Shown here piece by piece: positions 1 to 6,327 of a DNA stretch of 9,168 nucleotides. A model generated the notes under the pieces. The model was not told the origin of the DNA and searched no databases. It was given only the letters and a program-made list of their open reading frames with translations. Source of the stretch: Chlamydiota bacterium (GTDB taxonomy: Bacteria; Auribacterota; UBA3054; B51-G9); the NCBI GenBank assembly GCA_003648225.1, contig QMOL01000096.1, forward strand, positions 1 to 9,168, read 5' to 3'. The translations under genes were made by a program, and so were the position numbers. Each line of letters starts with the position of its first letter. Position 1 is the first letter of the stretch.

Positions 1-50
1 ATATCAAGCACGTGCCCGCAATGGATCTTATTTATCCACTTTTCTGTCAT
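1..50 (-). CDS. N-terminus of a probable amino-type (N6-adenine/N4-cytosine) DNA methyltransferase, cut by window edge
   Basis: An ATG directly after the TAA stop of the 89-aa zinc protein opens a frame that reads MTEKWINKIHCGHVLD and runs off the left edge. The pattern NKI-x-CGH-x-LD matches the start of many adenine-N6/cytosine-N4 DNA methyltransferases, where NKIYxGDxLE/LD precedes the S-adenosylmethionine and (S/D)PPY motifs. Only 16 residues are visible, so neither catalytic motif can be seen and the assignment is an inference from resemblance. Its position last in an operon that already carries a C5-cytosine methyltransferase fits a viral DNA-modification set. No strong ribosome site precedes it, so translation may depend on termination of the adjoining upstream gene. 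An unrelated protein with a chance match is possible. Confidence 0.5.
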   Translation of the reverse strand, partial: MTEKWINKIHCGHVLD

Positions 51-320
51 TTACCCACAAACCTGATGAATTATATTATCACCGTCGAATTCATGAAATA
101 AATGAACCGGTAATTTCTCGTGCGTGGTAATGCACTTGCCGTCCCTATTCCACGGACATTCAACGCAGGTACAACCTACGACGTAACGCTTATTTTCCGT
201 GTCGTAATATAATAATGGAATTAACTTACCGGGGTTGAATTTTATTTTCTTTATTTCTGCTCTACAATGACCACAAAATAAAGGTCCGACTTCTTTACCA
301 CACTTATCACATTTGGTCAT
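51..320 (-). CDS. Small zinc-ribbon protein with a second Cys cluster (DUF1540-like)
   Basis: This 89-aa protein begins with a classic zinc ribbon: C4-x2-C7-x8-C16-x2-C19. A second cysteine cluster follows at C50, C52, C55 and C63 in the context CTCVECPWNRDGKC. That spacing and the W-N-x-D-G-x-C pattern resemble the small DUF1540-type metal-binding motif. The protein very likely binds two metal ions; no enzyme motif is visible. A strong GGAGG site at 331-335 lies 10 nt before the ATG. The ATG overlaps the TGA of the preceding membrane-protein gene (ATGA at 317-320), so translation is probably coupled. It could be a DNA- or protein-binding adaptor, but its role is unknown. Confidence 0.85.
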   Translation of the reverse strand: MTKCDKCGKEVGPLFCGHCRAEIKKIKFNPGKLIPLLYYDTENKRYVVGCTCVECPWNRDGKCITTHEKLPVHLFHEFDGDNIIHQVCG

Positions 321-511
321 TTTCGTAATTCCTCCTTTGATATTTTCTGTTCAATTTTTTCCAAAATGTAATCTATTAAGGCGTAGTATGCTATGAAGAA
401 CACCATTAGTATCAGCGAGTCCACTATCGGATTGATATTAACAAAGAAGAATGGCAAACTTGCGAAGTAACCCGATACCACGCTTATTATTTTCTTTACT
501 ATCAGGTTCAT
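317..511 (-). CDS. Small two-span membrane protein
   Basis: A 64-aa protein starting MNLIVKKIIS. It has two hydrophobic stretches, about residues 7-26 and 29-51, split by a short N-I-N-P turn, then a charged tail (EKIEQKISKEELRK). This predicts a hairpin with both ends on the same side of the membrane. The frame is open further upstream to 577, but I chose the ATG at 511: GAGGTG at 523-528 lies 11 nt before it, and the longer version would add a polar Arg-rich leader overlapping the 48-aa gene. The ATG overlaps the TGA of the 48-aa gene (ATGA), and its own TGA overlaps the next ATG. Size and topology would suit a holin or a membrane anchor for its Cys-rich neighbours, but nothing proves either. 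Confidence 0.7.
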   Translation of the reverse strand: MNLIVKKIISVVSGYFASLPFFFVNINPIVDSLILMVFFIAYYALIDYILEKIEQKISKEELRK

Positions 512-654
512 TCTGGGAATTGCACCTCTAACGTTTCGTTGATCATTTGAATTAACATTTCTTCTTCGTCGCAACACCTTTTGTAATGTTCACAATAAAT
601 GCACCGGTCGGAGCATTCGTCGAAGTTTTCTTCAAAACATTTAATCCGATTCAT
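508..654 (-). CDS. 48-aa Cys-rich small protein
   Basis: The frame starts at the ATG at 654 (MNRIKCFEENFDEC...) and ends at the TGA at 508-510. It encodes 48 residues with six cysteines: C6, C14, C18, C21, C27 and C28. The pattern C-x3-C-x2-C-x5-CC suggests a metal-binding knuckle, followed by an acidic helix-like tail. Evidence that it is real: a full GGAGGT at 662-667 placed 7 nt before the ATG; exact filling of the gap between the methyltransferase stop (655) and the next start; and an ATGA overlap with the 64-aa membrane gene downstream. The ribosome site sits inside the last codons of the methyltransferase gene. No function can be assigned. Confidence 0.75.
   Translation of the reverse strand: MNRIKCFEENFDECSDRCIYCEHYKRCCDEEEMLIQMINETLEVQFPE
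523..528 (-). promoter_or_regulatory. Ribosome binding site deciding the start of the 64-aa membrane protein
   Basis: GAGGTG lies 11 nt before the ATG at 511, inside the end of the 48-aa gene. It favours this start over the ATG-less extension toward 577. Confidence 0.6.
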
Positions 655-1767
655 TTATATTACCTCCTTTATCGCTTTTGCTAAATGCCACGACATGAGC
701 GGTGGTACGGCATTTCCAATCATTCTATAACAAGCAGACTTGGAACCAAAAAATATGAAATCGTCCGGGAATGACTGCAATCTCGCACATTCCCGAATGG
801 TCAATCTTCTGTATATTTTATCCATTTCCAGAAAGCAATTACTGTTACAACCCCGCATTTCTCGTGCCCGAAGCGTGTAAGCAGGTCGGTCAACTTTATG
901 AACTGGATGTTTTTTCAACCACGTCTTGTCAAAGGAATCTTTTGTTTTTATTTCTACTATCGGTGCGTCGCCGTGCATGTCGGTTATGGTAATGCTTGGT
1001 TTATCAAGTGAAAAATTATTGTATCGCGTTTGCATTCCAAATTTACAGTTAAGTTTACGTTGCATGGACTCTTGCGAAGAATCGGTCATTTCAAGATTCA
1101 TAATTTGCCGTGGTGGAATTACCGTAAGGGTTCGTGAAGGTCGCTTGGTGGCGTCGTAAATTGGTGTATGCGGTTTTGTATCGTAACCGAATTGATCGGT
1201 CAGGAAAATCTTGTTAATATGTTCTATTAGATCACCAATCGCTTCTTGCACGGTAACCCATTTTTTTAACTTTTTACCTACAAGCGTAACTGTAGGAACT
1301 CTTGCGTGTGTTGGTTCTGGAAGAATATAATTACCAAAAAAAACACGCTTCCTGAATTGCGGCACGCCATAATTTACACAATCAATTATTTTTTTTCTAA
1401 AGTTATTTTGCGGTAAATACTTGATCAGATTAGGAACATTTTCGCCAATCCAAAATTTTGGTTTTATTATATTTATCCATTTTAGAAATTCGTTAACAAG
1501 TAGCATTCCCTTTTGTGGGTTTGGATTTCTTTTTGCTTGAGAAAATTCAGGGCACGGTGGTGATCCTATTATTATGTCAACATTCTTGAAGTCGTTAGGG
1601 TTTAATTCCTTAATATCAGAAAGAATGAATTCGGCATTTGGGTGATTGTGCTCGTATGTCTTCTTCACGCGTTTGTCGTAATCAATCCCATATTTTATCT
1701 TAAATCCTGCTTGCTGGAATCCGTGCGAAAAACCTCCGGCACCACAGAATAAATCTAACACGTTCAT
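655..1767 (-). CDS. DNA (cytosine-5-)-methyltransferase
   Basis: A 370-aa C5-cytosine methyltransferase that transfers a methyl group from S-adenosylmethionine to cytosine in DNA. The conserved blocks are in order: motif I DLFCGAGGFSHGF at residues 5-17, motif IV GSPPCPEFS at 68-76 with catalytic Cys72, motif VI ENV at 109-111, motif VIII QFRKR at 137-141, RECARLQSFPDDF at 325-337, and motif X GNAVPP at 351-356. Length is normal for the family. I chose the ATG at 1767 because motif I starts there and GAGGAG (1779-1784) lies 11 nt upstream; the longer frame to 1821 has no such support. The ATG overlaps the stop of the 56-aa gene. No restriction endonuclease is next to it, which suggests self-protection or an epigenetic role rather than a restriction-modification pair. 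Target sequence unknown. Confidence 0.95.
   Translation of the reverse strand: MNVLDLFCGAGGFSHGFQQAGFKIKYGIDYDKRVKKTYEHNHPNAEFILSDIKELNPNDFKNVDIIIGSPPCPEFSQAKRNPNPQKGMLLVNEFLKWINIIKPKFWIGENVPNLIKYLPQNNFRKKIIDCVNYGVPQFRKRVFFGNYILPEPTHARVPTVTLVGKKLKKWVTVQEAIGDLIEHINKIFLTDQFGYDTKPHTPIYDATKRPSRTLTVIPPRQIMNLEMTDSSQESMQRKLNCKFGMQTRYNNFSLDKPSITITDMHGDAPIVEIKTKDSFDKTWLKKHPVHKVDRPAYTLRAREMRGCNSNCFLEMDKIYRRLTIRECARLQSFPDDFIFFGSKSACYRMIGNAVPPLMSWHLAKAIKEVI
662..667 (-). promoter_or_regulatory. Ribosome binding site of the 48-aa gene
   Basis: GGAGGT sits 7 nt before the ATG at 654 and is encoded in the final codons of the methyltransferase. It is the main reason to accept the 48-aa gene as real. Confidence 0.75.
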
Positions 1768-1934
1768 TTTTTGATTTTCTCCTCTAATTCGTTCATTGCG
1801 TCGTAAATTTTTTCCATGCATTCAATAAAGTCGTCATTATTTTTTTCGTTAATCCGGAAACCCAATTCAATCAGTATCTTTACCGCGTTTATTAAATTCT
1901 TGCGCGTGATATGAGGTTCCCTATGAATTTTCAT
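1764..1934 (-). CDS. 56-aa hypothetical small protein upstream of the methyltransferase
   Basis: The frame starts at the ATG at 1934 (MKIHREPHITRKNL...) and ends in a TGA at 1764-1766 that overlaps the methyltransferase ATG (ATGA). The 56-residue product is highly charged and predicted mostly helical, with a heptad-like end (MEKIYDAMNELEEKIKK). It fills the gap between the primase stop at 1949 and the methyltransferase start almost exactly. The GAGGAG ribosome site of the methyltransferase lies in its last codons. Its own ribosome site is weak (GAGA about 5 nt upstream), so coupling to the primase stop 14 bp away is plausible. No family recognised. Confidence 0.65.
   Translation of the reverse strand: MKIHREPHITRKNLINAVKILIELGFRINEKNNDDFIECMEKIYDAMNELEEKIKK
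1779..1784 (-). promoter_or_regulatory. Ribosome binding site deciding the methyltransferase start
   Basis: GAGGAG lies 11 nt before the ATG at 1767, within the last codons of the 56-aa gene. It supports the short methyltransferase, which begins right at conserved motif I. Confidence 0.7.
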
Positions 1935-1948
1935 TTCGTCTCTCAGAC

Positions 1949-3034
1949 CTAATAACGTTTCAGACCCTCCAAAGGTGAAATTCTACCGCAATTAACCGGA
2001 CAGAATTTTGCCCGGTTCTTTATGTATTCGCAACTAATACCGCCTAATTTCCTACCGACGTGTTTTTTCTTTATGTCGAAGTCCATTTCGTCGTCTATCT
2101 TACAGGCGTACTTCCACCGCATTAGGTAATTTATTATGGATTTATCGTTCCACCCTAGTGATTTCAAAAAACACCACGTTGCGAAAATGATCATTTCACG
2201 ATTGTGATTCTTTTTCACCATAGTGAACATTCCGGTTTTAAAACACGGTGGAAAGTCTTTTATTTTCACGCTTATATTTTCTGTTACGAATACCTGTTTC
2301 TGTTGTTTTCTGCTTAACCGCGGAAATCGTATTGCCTTCCGCATTTGCTTGTTATAATACGGGTAATTCCATATTTTTTCTACCCGCTGCATTAGGTTTT
2401 CACCGCTTAGATATTCAGTATCACCACCATTATATATTACGTTACAAAAACGAAGCGTTGATTCGTTAAACGTGAGTGGAACCCGGAACGTTGAATTATA
2501 GATTTTTAATTCAATCGTGTTACCCGTCGTGATTATGTTATTAAGGATCCACCCTAACTTGAGATAAAAATGCTTGATCTTGATAATATCATTCTCGTTT
2601 ATGTTAATCTTATCAATAAAACATTCAAACGGAACTTTCATTTGTATCCCGTCGTGCTTTCCGCGTGTCCGCCACGCTAACCACGACTTCAATCCATTTT
2701 CAAGAAAGAAATCCTTTACCTTGATAAAATTATCGTGATTTTCTTCATACCCATTCCCGTCAAAATCCAAAACCAAATCCAAAGCATATATTCCTTCGGC
2801 ACGGATCGGATATAAAATATACCGTGCTGGCGTGCAATGTAATCCAATCGCACCACGATTAAACTTCTCGTGTATTTTAGCCATTCTACGGTCGTAATTT
2901 TTCTCGTGTAACATGAATGACCGACCGACTAACTTGTTACCTTCTTCGTCCGTGCCGTAATGTATTTGACATTTACGACCGTTCACAAAATCAAGTATGA
3001 ATTTCTTCACGCTTGGCCGGAGATAATGTGTCAT
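1949..3034 (-). CDS. Archaeo-eukaryotic primase: fused PriS-like catalytic domain and PriL-type Fe-S domain
   Basis: A 361-aa protein predicted to make primers for DNA replication. The N-terminal half resembles archaeo-eukaryotic primases: LVLDFDG at 87-93 supplies the D90/D92 metal-binding pair, GKHDGIQMKV (125-134) sits where the sxH motif is expected, and a basic FRVP at 183-186 matches the later R-x-P block. The C-terminal part resembles the PriL C-terminal iron-sulfur domain: FPPC at 261-264, an H-x-R-x3-I-x-A helix at 277-285, and Cys335, Cys345 and Cys349 in C-x9-C-x3-C with I-S-P-L after it. Together with Cys264 this gives the four expected ligands. I place the start at 3034, not 3091, because GGAGGT at 3048-3053 precedes it and the longer version adds a stretch of Phe coming from a T-tract. 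A fused PriS-PriL protein is known from some archaeal plasmids and viruses. Confidence 0.8.
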   Translation of the reverse strand: MTHYLRPSVKKFILDFVNGRKCQIHYGTDEEGNKLVGRSFMLHEKNYDRRMAKIHEKFNRGAIGLHCTPARYILYPIRAEGIYALDLVLDFDGNGYEENHDNFIKVKDFFLENGLKSWLAWRTRGKHDGIQMKVPFECFIDKININENDIIKIKHFYLKLGWILNNIITTGNTIELKIYNSTFRVPLTFNESTLRFCNVIYNGGDTEYLSGENLMQRVEKIWNYPYYNKQMRKAIRFPRLSRKQQKQVFVTENISVKIKDFPPCFKTGMFTMVKKNHNREMIIFATWCFLKSLGWNDKSIINYLMRWKYACKIDDEMDFDIKKKHVGRKLGGISCEYIKNRAKFCPVNCGRISPLEGLKRY

Positions 3035-3047
3035 AAAAATAATGACC

Positions 3048-3053
3048 ACCTCC
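3048..3053 (-). promoter_or_regulatory. Ribosome binding site deciding the primase start
   Basis: GGAGGT lies 13 nt before the ATG at 3034. It falls inside the longer open frame to 3091, so it argues for the shorter protein. The spacing is somewhat long, but no better site serves the upstream ATG. Confidence 0.65.
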
Positions 3054-3074
3054 AAGGTAAAAAAAAAAGAAAGG
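3054..3074 (-). terminator. T-tract between the RPA-like and primase genes, possible attenuator
   Basis: In the 43-bp gap the minus strand has ten T's in a row (3059-3068) with further T-rich sequence before it, then the GGAGGT of the primase gene. Oligo-T runs pause or release archaeal RNA polymerase. No TATA box lies between this tract and the primase start, so it may reduce rather than end transcription and lower primase output relative to RPA and RadA. Confidence 0.35.
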
Positions 3075-3077
3075 AAG

Positions 3078-4895
3078 TTAAAGAAAAACAAACCGCCATT
3101 TGTTAGGTGCTACAACCCGTATTTCGGCTTTCTTATTTTCATAGGTAAGTTTTACGTTCTTGTTAAATTCTTGTTTCATTACCGATCTAATGTCAACGTT
3201 TGGGAACGCTTTTTGTATTTGTGCCAAAGAACAACTTTTACCTTTATTTTCGTATAGATAATCTACGATTTCATAATACAAACCAAGGTCGTCAAGTTCC
3301 TTTTCGGATTTTTCGTCTAATTCTTCAAGAGCGTCAAGATTAAGTACTACCTTTTCGCCGTTTTCTTCTTCACGTATGCGATTATCGTCAAGCAATTGTT
3401 TATATGCCTCTTCGACGATCTTGCTACCTTTTTTTACCTGAGTTAACATTTTTACGTATTGAATGACGCCACGTGGATTGTTCATATCGCCTTTTATGCA
3501 GTTGAGTAGGATTGTCTTGTATCGTTCGATTTCATATTCTTGTTCGTCTTCTGGTTTTCCTTTGGGTTTTTCTTCAGGAATGTCCTTTTTCTTAACTTCA
3601 TTAACCGAAGCGTCGTCATTCGTATCTTCATTGGTATTTTCATCACGTCCTATCTTAAATTGACAAGTCATTGGTTCTACCATTGTAATATCATCACGTT
3701 CTTGTAATGCTTTAACCACGTCGTCAATGCTATATTCGTCCGGTAAATCGTAATGTATTAGATCGTTGAATTCTATTATACCGTCTTCGCCGTTTTCTAT
3801 CATTTCTTGGAATATGTCGGTTAGTATGTTTTGTAATTGTTCTTCTTTGGTCGGTTCTTTTTCTTTCTTTGTTTTTGTCTTGATTTCGACTAGTTTTCGG
3901 TTCGTTCCTAGTTTCTTTGCGGATAGTATTTTGTCAATCTTGTAGGTGTTATTTTCGGGATTGTAATATCCTAACACGCGTAATCGTAATGCCCGTAGTT
4001 CCGAATGATTGGTGGGTAATGTTTTTGTGGCGGATTTTTGAAAAAAGCAGATTACCTGTTTCATTTTCTTTCCGAATTGAACCAAGAAGCGACCGCGTAT
4101 CGTGCGACCATTCTTACCATTCACGTCTTTGTCAATGCTTAGGATTACCCCGTTCGTGATATACCTTCCACCGTCGGCGCTTTCAAACACACGCATTGTC
4201 TTGCATTCGAATAACTGTTCAAGTGAAGGTAATTCGGGATATTTATCAGGAGGTATCTTTTGTACCATGGATTCCAAGTTTTCGCTTCCAAACAAGAACC
4301 AAAACTTGGGTTCGCCGGTAGGAATGTATTTAGGATTATCTTCGGGGTCTTCTTCCATTTCTTTATCGAAGTCGGGGTTTTTTTCCATTCGTTCTAATAC
4401 TTTCACGTTCGTGATTTCAACGTAATCACCCACGGAAATGTCGTCCCATTTGCTAATCACGTTTTCATTCTTACCAAACACGTCAACCTGAAATTGTCCC
4501 GATTCGTCTTGAATGTAAACGGTTAATCGTTTTGCTTTCTTTGTTGCACCCTGTGGCATGTATGTACCCCTGAACATTGACACGACGCAACCCGCCAAGC
4601 ACTTACCACGGAAAATGTCTTGGAACGCCTTACCGCAGGTTTCTTCGTCTGGAAAATTCTCAAGGTCAATATCGGTGTATTTCACGCGTTCGCCAAGTAC
4701 TTCTTGAAGTTTAAGTTCTTCGATTTCGATTTCGTCATACATGTCAACGAGTCGCGTTAGAACGAGTTCTTCGTCAACTTTAGAACCAATAACGTCTTCT
4801 AATTCTTTTCTTGCAATTTCCATTGCTTCCTTTAATTCGTCGTCGTCCCACCCGGTTTGGACTTTAATTTCATTTTTTATTGCTTCAACATTCAT
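3078..4895 (-). CDS. RPA-like single-stranded-DNA-binding protein with C-terminal winged helices
   Basis: A 605-aa protein. Residues 1-60 are a helical region with a TGWDDDELKEA motif like the N-terminal helices of some archaeal RPA proteins. Residues 97-169 form an RPA-type OB fold (YIQDESGQFQVDVFG, then GDYVEITNVKV). Residues 231-324 look like a second OB fold. After a charged linker come three segments with winged-helix character: about 355-415, 455-520 and 540-604. An acidic, Lys-rich linker lies at 416-453. No zinc finger is visible. It should coat single-stranded DNA during replication or recombination, and the winged helices may bind duplex DNA or partner proteins. An AAGGAG site just before the ATG overlaps the stop region of the RadA-like gene, so the two are co-translated. 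It is longer than many archaeal RPA subunits; the OB assignment is firm, the domain count less so. Confidence 0.8.
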   Translation of the reverse strand: MNVEAIKNEIKVQTGWDDDELKEAMEIARKELEDVIGSKVDEELVLTRLVDMYDEIEIEELKLQEVLGERVKYTDIDLENFPDEETCGKAFQDIFRGKCLAGCVVSMFRGTYMPQGATKKAKRLTVYIQDESGQFQVDVFGKNENVISKWDDISVGDYVEITNVKVLERMEKNPDFDKEMEEDPEDNPKYIPTGEPKFWFLFGSENLESMVQKIPPDKYPELPSLEQLFECKTMRVFESADGGRYITNGVILSIDKDVNGKNGRTIRGRFLVQFGKKMKQVICFFQKSATKTLPTNHSELRALRLRVLGYYNPENNTYKIDKILSAKKLGTNRKLVEIKTKTKKEKEPTKEEQLQNILTDIFQEMIENGEDGIIEFNDLIHYDLPDEYSIDDVVKALQERDDITMVEPMTCQFKIGRDENTNEDTNDDASVNEVKKKDIPEEKPKGKPEDEQEYEIERYKTILLNCIKGDMNNPRGVIQYVKMLTQVKKGSKIVEEAYKQLLDDNRIREEENGEKVVLNLDALEELDEKSEKELDDLGLYYEIVDYLYENKGKSCSLAQIQKAFPNVDIRSVMKQEFNKNVKLTYENKKAEIRVVAPNKWRFVFL

Positions 4896-4899
4896 TGTA

Positions 4900-6207
4900 T
4901 CAACTCCTTTTTATTTTTACTTTCTTTTTTGTTTTCGTTACCTTTTTAGGCACGGGTAATTTTTTTCCTTCTTCTAACGGGTCTATAAACCCTTCGTCCG
5001 TGATCTTTAACACCACGTATTCAGGATTACCTTCCGTGTCGGGTCGGTTATCTTCTTTTGTACCCCACCTATCAAGGTAAAATCTTCTTTTAGCATTATA
5101 GTCAGGAACTTCAACCTTGTTAATCCGACGTGGCATTCGGCGTATCCGGATTATGTATTTATGCGAATGCATTACATTCACGCCACCCCAAACCTTTTCT
5201 TCGGCGGTGGTCGAAAAATCCATTGCACCGCGTGGCACGCCGTGCCCGATATTAATCATTGTAACGTCAAAATAAGAACAGATTTGCATGTAACGACCTA
5301 ACCATTTTGCATAAACCTGTTGTCGTGCCGGAAAATTACTTTGCGATAAAACCCATTCTGCTTTCACGGGTTGCGTGATTGAATCCGTCATTACCCACCC
5401 AATATTATACCGTTCGATAAATTGTGCAAGTATGGATTTTTGGCAATGATACACGCCGCCGGGTAGGTCCCGCCACCTTTGGTATCCCTTTTCGTCCATC
5501 ACGTCCGGCGTGGTGAACACGCCCGGTTTTCCTATCAAGGTCATTATGTCGTACAGGTTTGGTATGAATGCCGTTATTAAATAACCGGTATCGTCGCCAA
5601 TATCGGGTTTGAGTTCATTCTTCGTGATCACGAATTCCTTCACGACGTTTTCCATTTTGGTTCCTTGCTTGCCGACCTTTTCATCACCTTCGACGAACCA
5701 TTCCGCTTGTTTTACTTTAAGGTTATACTTCCTGCTATACCGGTCAAGGACTATGTTTAAGGTATTCTTCGCGCGTTCTTCCGTGAGAATCAGTAATGCA
5801 TTTTTATCCCGGTAACTTGCAAGGTAACAACAAGTTAATTCATAACCATATAGACTCTTACCCACGGCAGGCAAACCACAAATCAGTATCATGTCGCCGA
5901 GCGGAATTCCGCCTTCAAAAAACGTATTTATGTTATTATTCAAAGTCATTAGTTTTGGCACGGTTATTACCTCCTCAAAACTTATTTTTGTCCGCAATGC
6001 CTTTACGTGCGAACATGTCCTGCGGTAAATGAAACTCTTGCAGGTGCATATTTCCAAGTCGTCTTTGATTATCGTATCATAATACCCGTCTTTGCTATCA
6101 ACGACCGCCCACGCAAAATTATCTCCTTCTACCATGACTTTCATTCTACCGCTTTCGAGCAATTCTAACACGCGATCTTTTTTTGGCATTGCGATCATTC
6201 CTAACAT
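4900..6207 (-). CDS. RadA/RecA-family ATPase with N-terminal SWIM zinc finger
   Basis: A 435-aa protein. Residues 54-67 form a SWIM zinc finger, C54-x-C56-x8-C65-x-H67. The RecA core follows: Walker A GLPAVGKS at 111-118, a Walker B-like WVMTDS with Asp275, a segment like the RadA DNA-binding loop region (NFPARQQVYAKWLGRY, 291-306), INIGHG at 318-323 in the position of the usual TNQV, then GGVNVMHSHKYIIRIRR. The end matches the RadA C-terminus (ITDEGFIDP), followed by a Lys-rich tail (419-435). It is expected to use ATP to act on DNA, probably in strand exchange or as a recombination mediator. It is the first gene after the TATA promoter. The ATG at 6207 would be almost leaderless; the ATG at 6189 (MPKKDRVLELL) with AGGA 9 nt upstream is a credible alternative. 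The missing N and Q of TNQV may mean altered ATP coupling. Confidence 0.85.
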   Translation of the reverse strand: MLGMIAMPKKDRVLELLESGRMKVMVEGDNFAWAVVDSKDGYYDTIIKDDLEICTCKSFIYRRTCSHVKALRTKISFEEVITVPKLMTLNNNINTFFEGGIPLGDMILICGLPAVGKSLYGYELTCCYLASYRDKNALLILTEERAKNTLNIVLDRYSRKYNLKVKQAEWFVEGDEKVGKQGTKMENVVKEFVITKNELKPDIGDDTGYLITAFIPNLYDIMTLIGKPGVFTTPDVMDEKGYQRWRDLPGGVYHCQKSILAQFIERYNIGWVMTDSITQPVKAEWVLSQSNFPARQQVYAKWLGRYMQICSYFDVTMINIGHGVPRGAMDFSTTAEEKVWGGVNVMHSHKYIIRIRRMPRRINKVEVPDYNAKRRFYLDRWGTKEDNRPDTEGNPEYVVLKITDEGFIDPLEEGKKLPVPKKVTKTKKKVKIKRS

Positions 6208-6234
6208 ATCTGATAAATATGGTAATACAGATAC

Positions 6235-6245
6235 ATATATAAAAA
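6235..6245 (-). promoter_or_regulatory. Archaeal TATA box (with BRE-like purines) for the replication operon
   Basis: On the minus strand this reads TTTTTATATAT, preceded by CTGAAACA, which has the A-rich character of a TFB-recognition element. Its centre lies about 33 nt before the ATG at 6207, so initiation about 26 nt downstream would give a leader of only some 7 nt. This predicts a leaderless or near-leaderless first gene, while later genes use ribosome sites. No other gene start in the window has so good a TATA box at that distance. Confidence 0.6.
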
Positions 6246-6247
6246 TG

Positions 6248-6273
6248 TTTCAGGCAGCGAGAAATTCCTGAAA
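6248..6273. repeat. 7-bp inverted repeat next to the promoter
   Basis: TTTCAGG (6248-6254) and CCTGAAA (6267-6273) form perfect arms around a 12-bp spacer. One arm covers the likely BRE just upstream of the TATA box. A further copy of CTGAAA occurs at 6287-6292. It could be an operator for a viral regulator, or a weak hairpin within the terminator of the upstream block. Confidence 0.5.
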
Positions 6274-6274
6274 A

Positions 6275-6327
6275 ATAATCAAAAAACTGAAATAAAAAAT
6301 AAAATGTGAAATAAAGTCAAGTGACTT
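6275..6327 (-). terminator. Probable terminator of the structural/membrane gene block
   Basis: Directly after the stop at 6329, the minus strand carries a small hairpin from the inverted repeat AAGTCA/TGACTT (6314-6327), then a run of T-tracts, including TTTTATTTTTTATTT and TTTTTT. Archaeal RNA polymerase terminates at oligo-T tracts, so the upstream unit probably ends here. Confidence 0.5.

Noticed and set aside
8..15. GCACGTGC palindrome at the left edge
   Set aside because: It lies within coding sequence of the partial methyltransferase and is a single short palindrome with no partner site.
1768..1821. Longer methyltransferase beginning at 1821
   Set aside because: It would overlap the 56-aa gene for most of its added length, and the GAGGAG site and conserved motif I both point to the ATG at 1767.
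3035..3091. N-terminal extension of the primase starting at 3091 (Phe-rich leader)
   Set aside because: The extra residues come from the T-tract, overlap the end of the RPA-like gene, and lie over the GGAGGT that serves the ATG at 3034.
4102..4425. Plus-strand open frame of 107 codons inside the RPA-like gene
   Set aside because: It is antisense to a clear OB-fold coding region, is Ser-rich, and has no ribosome site or domain.
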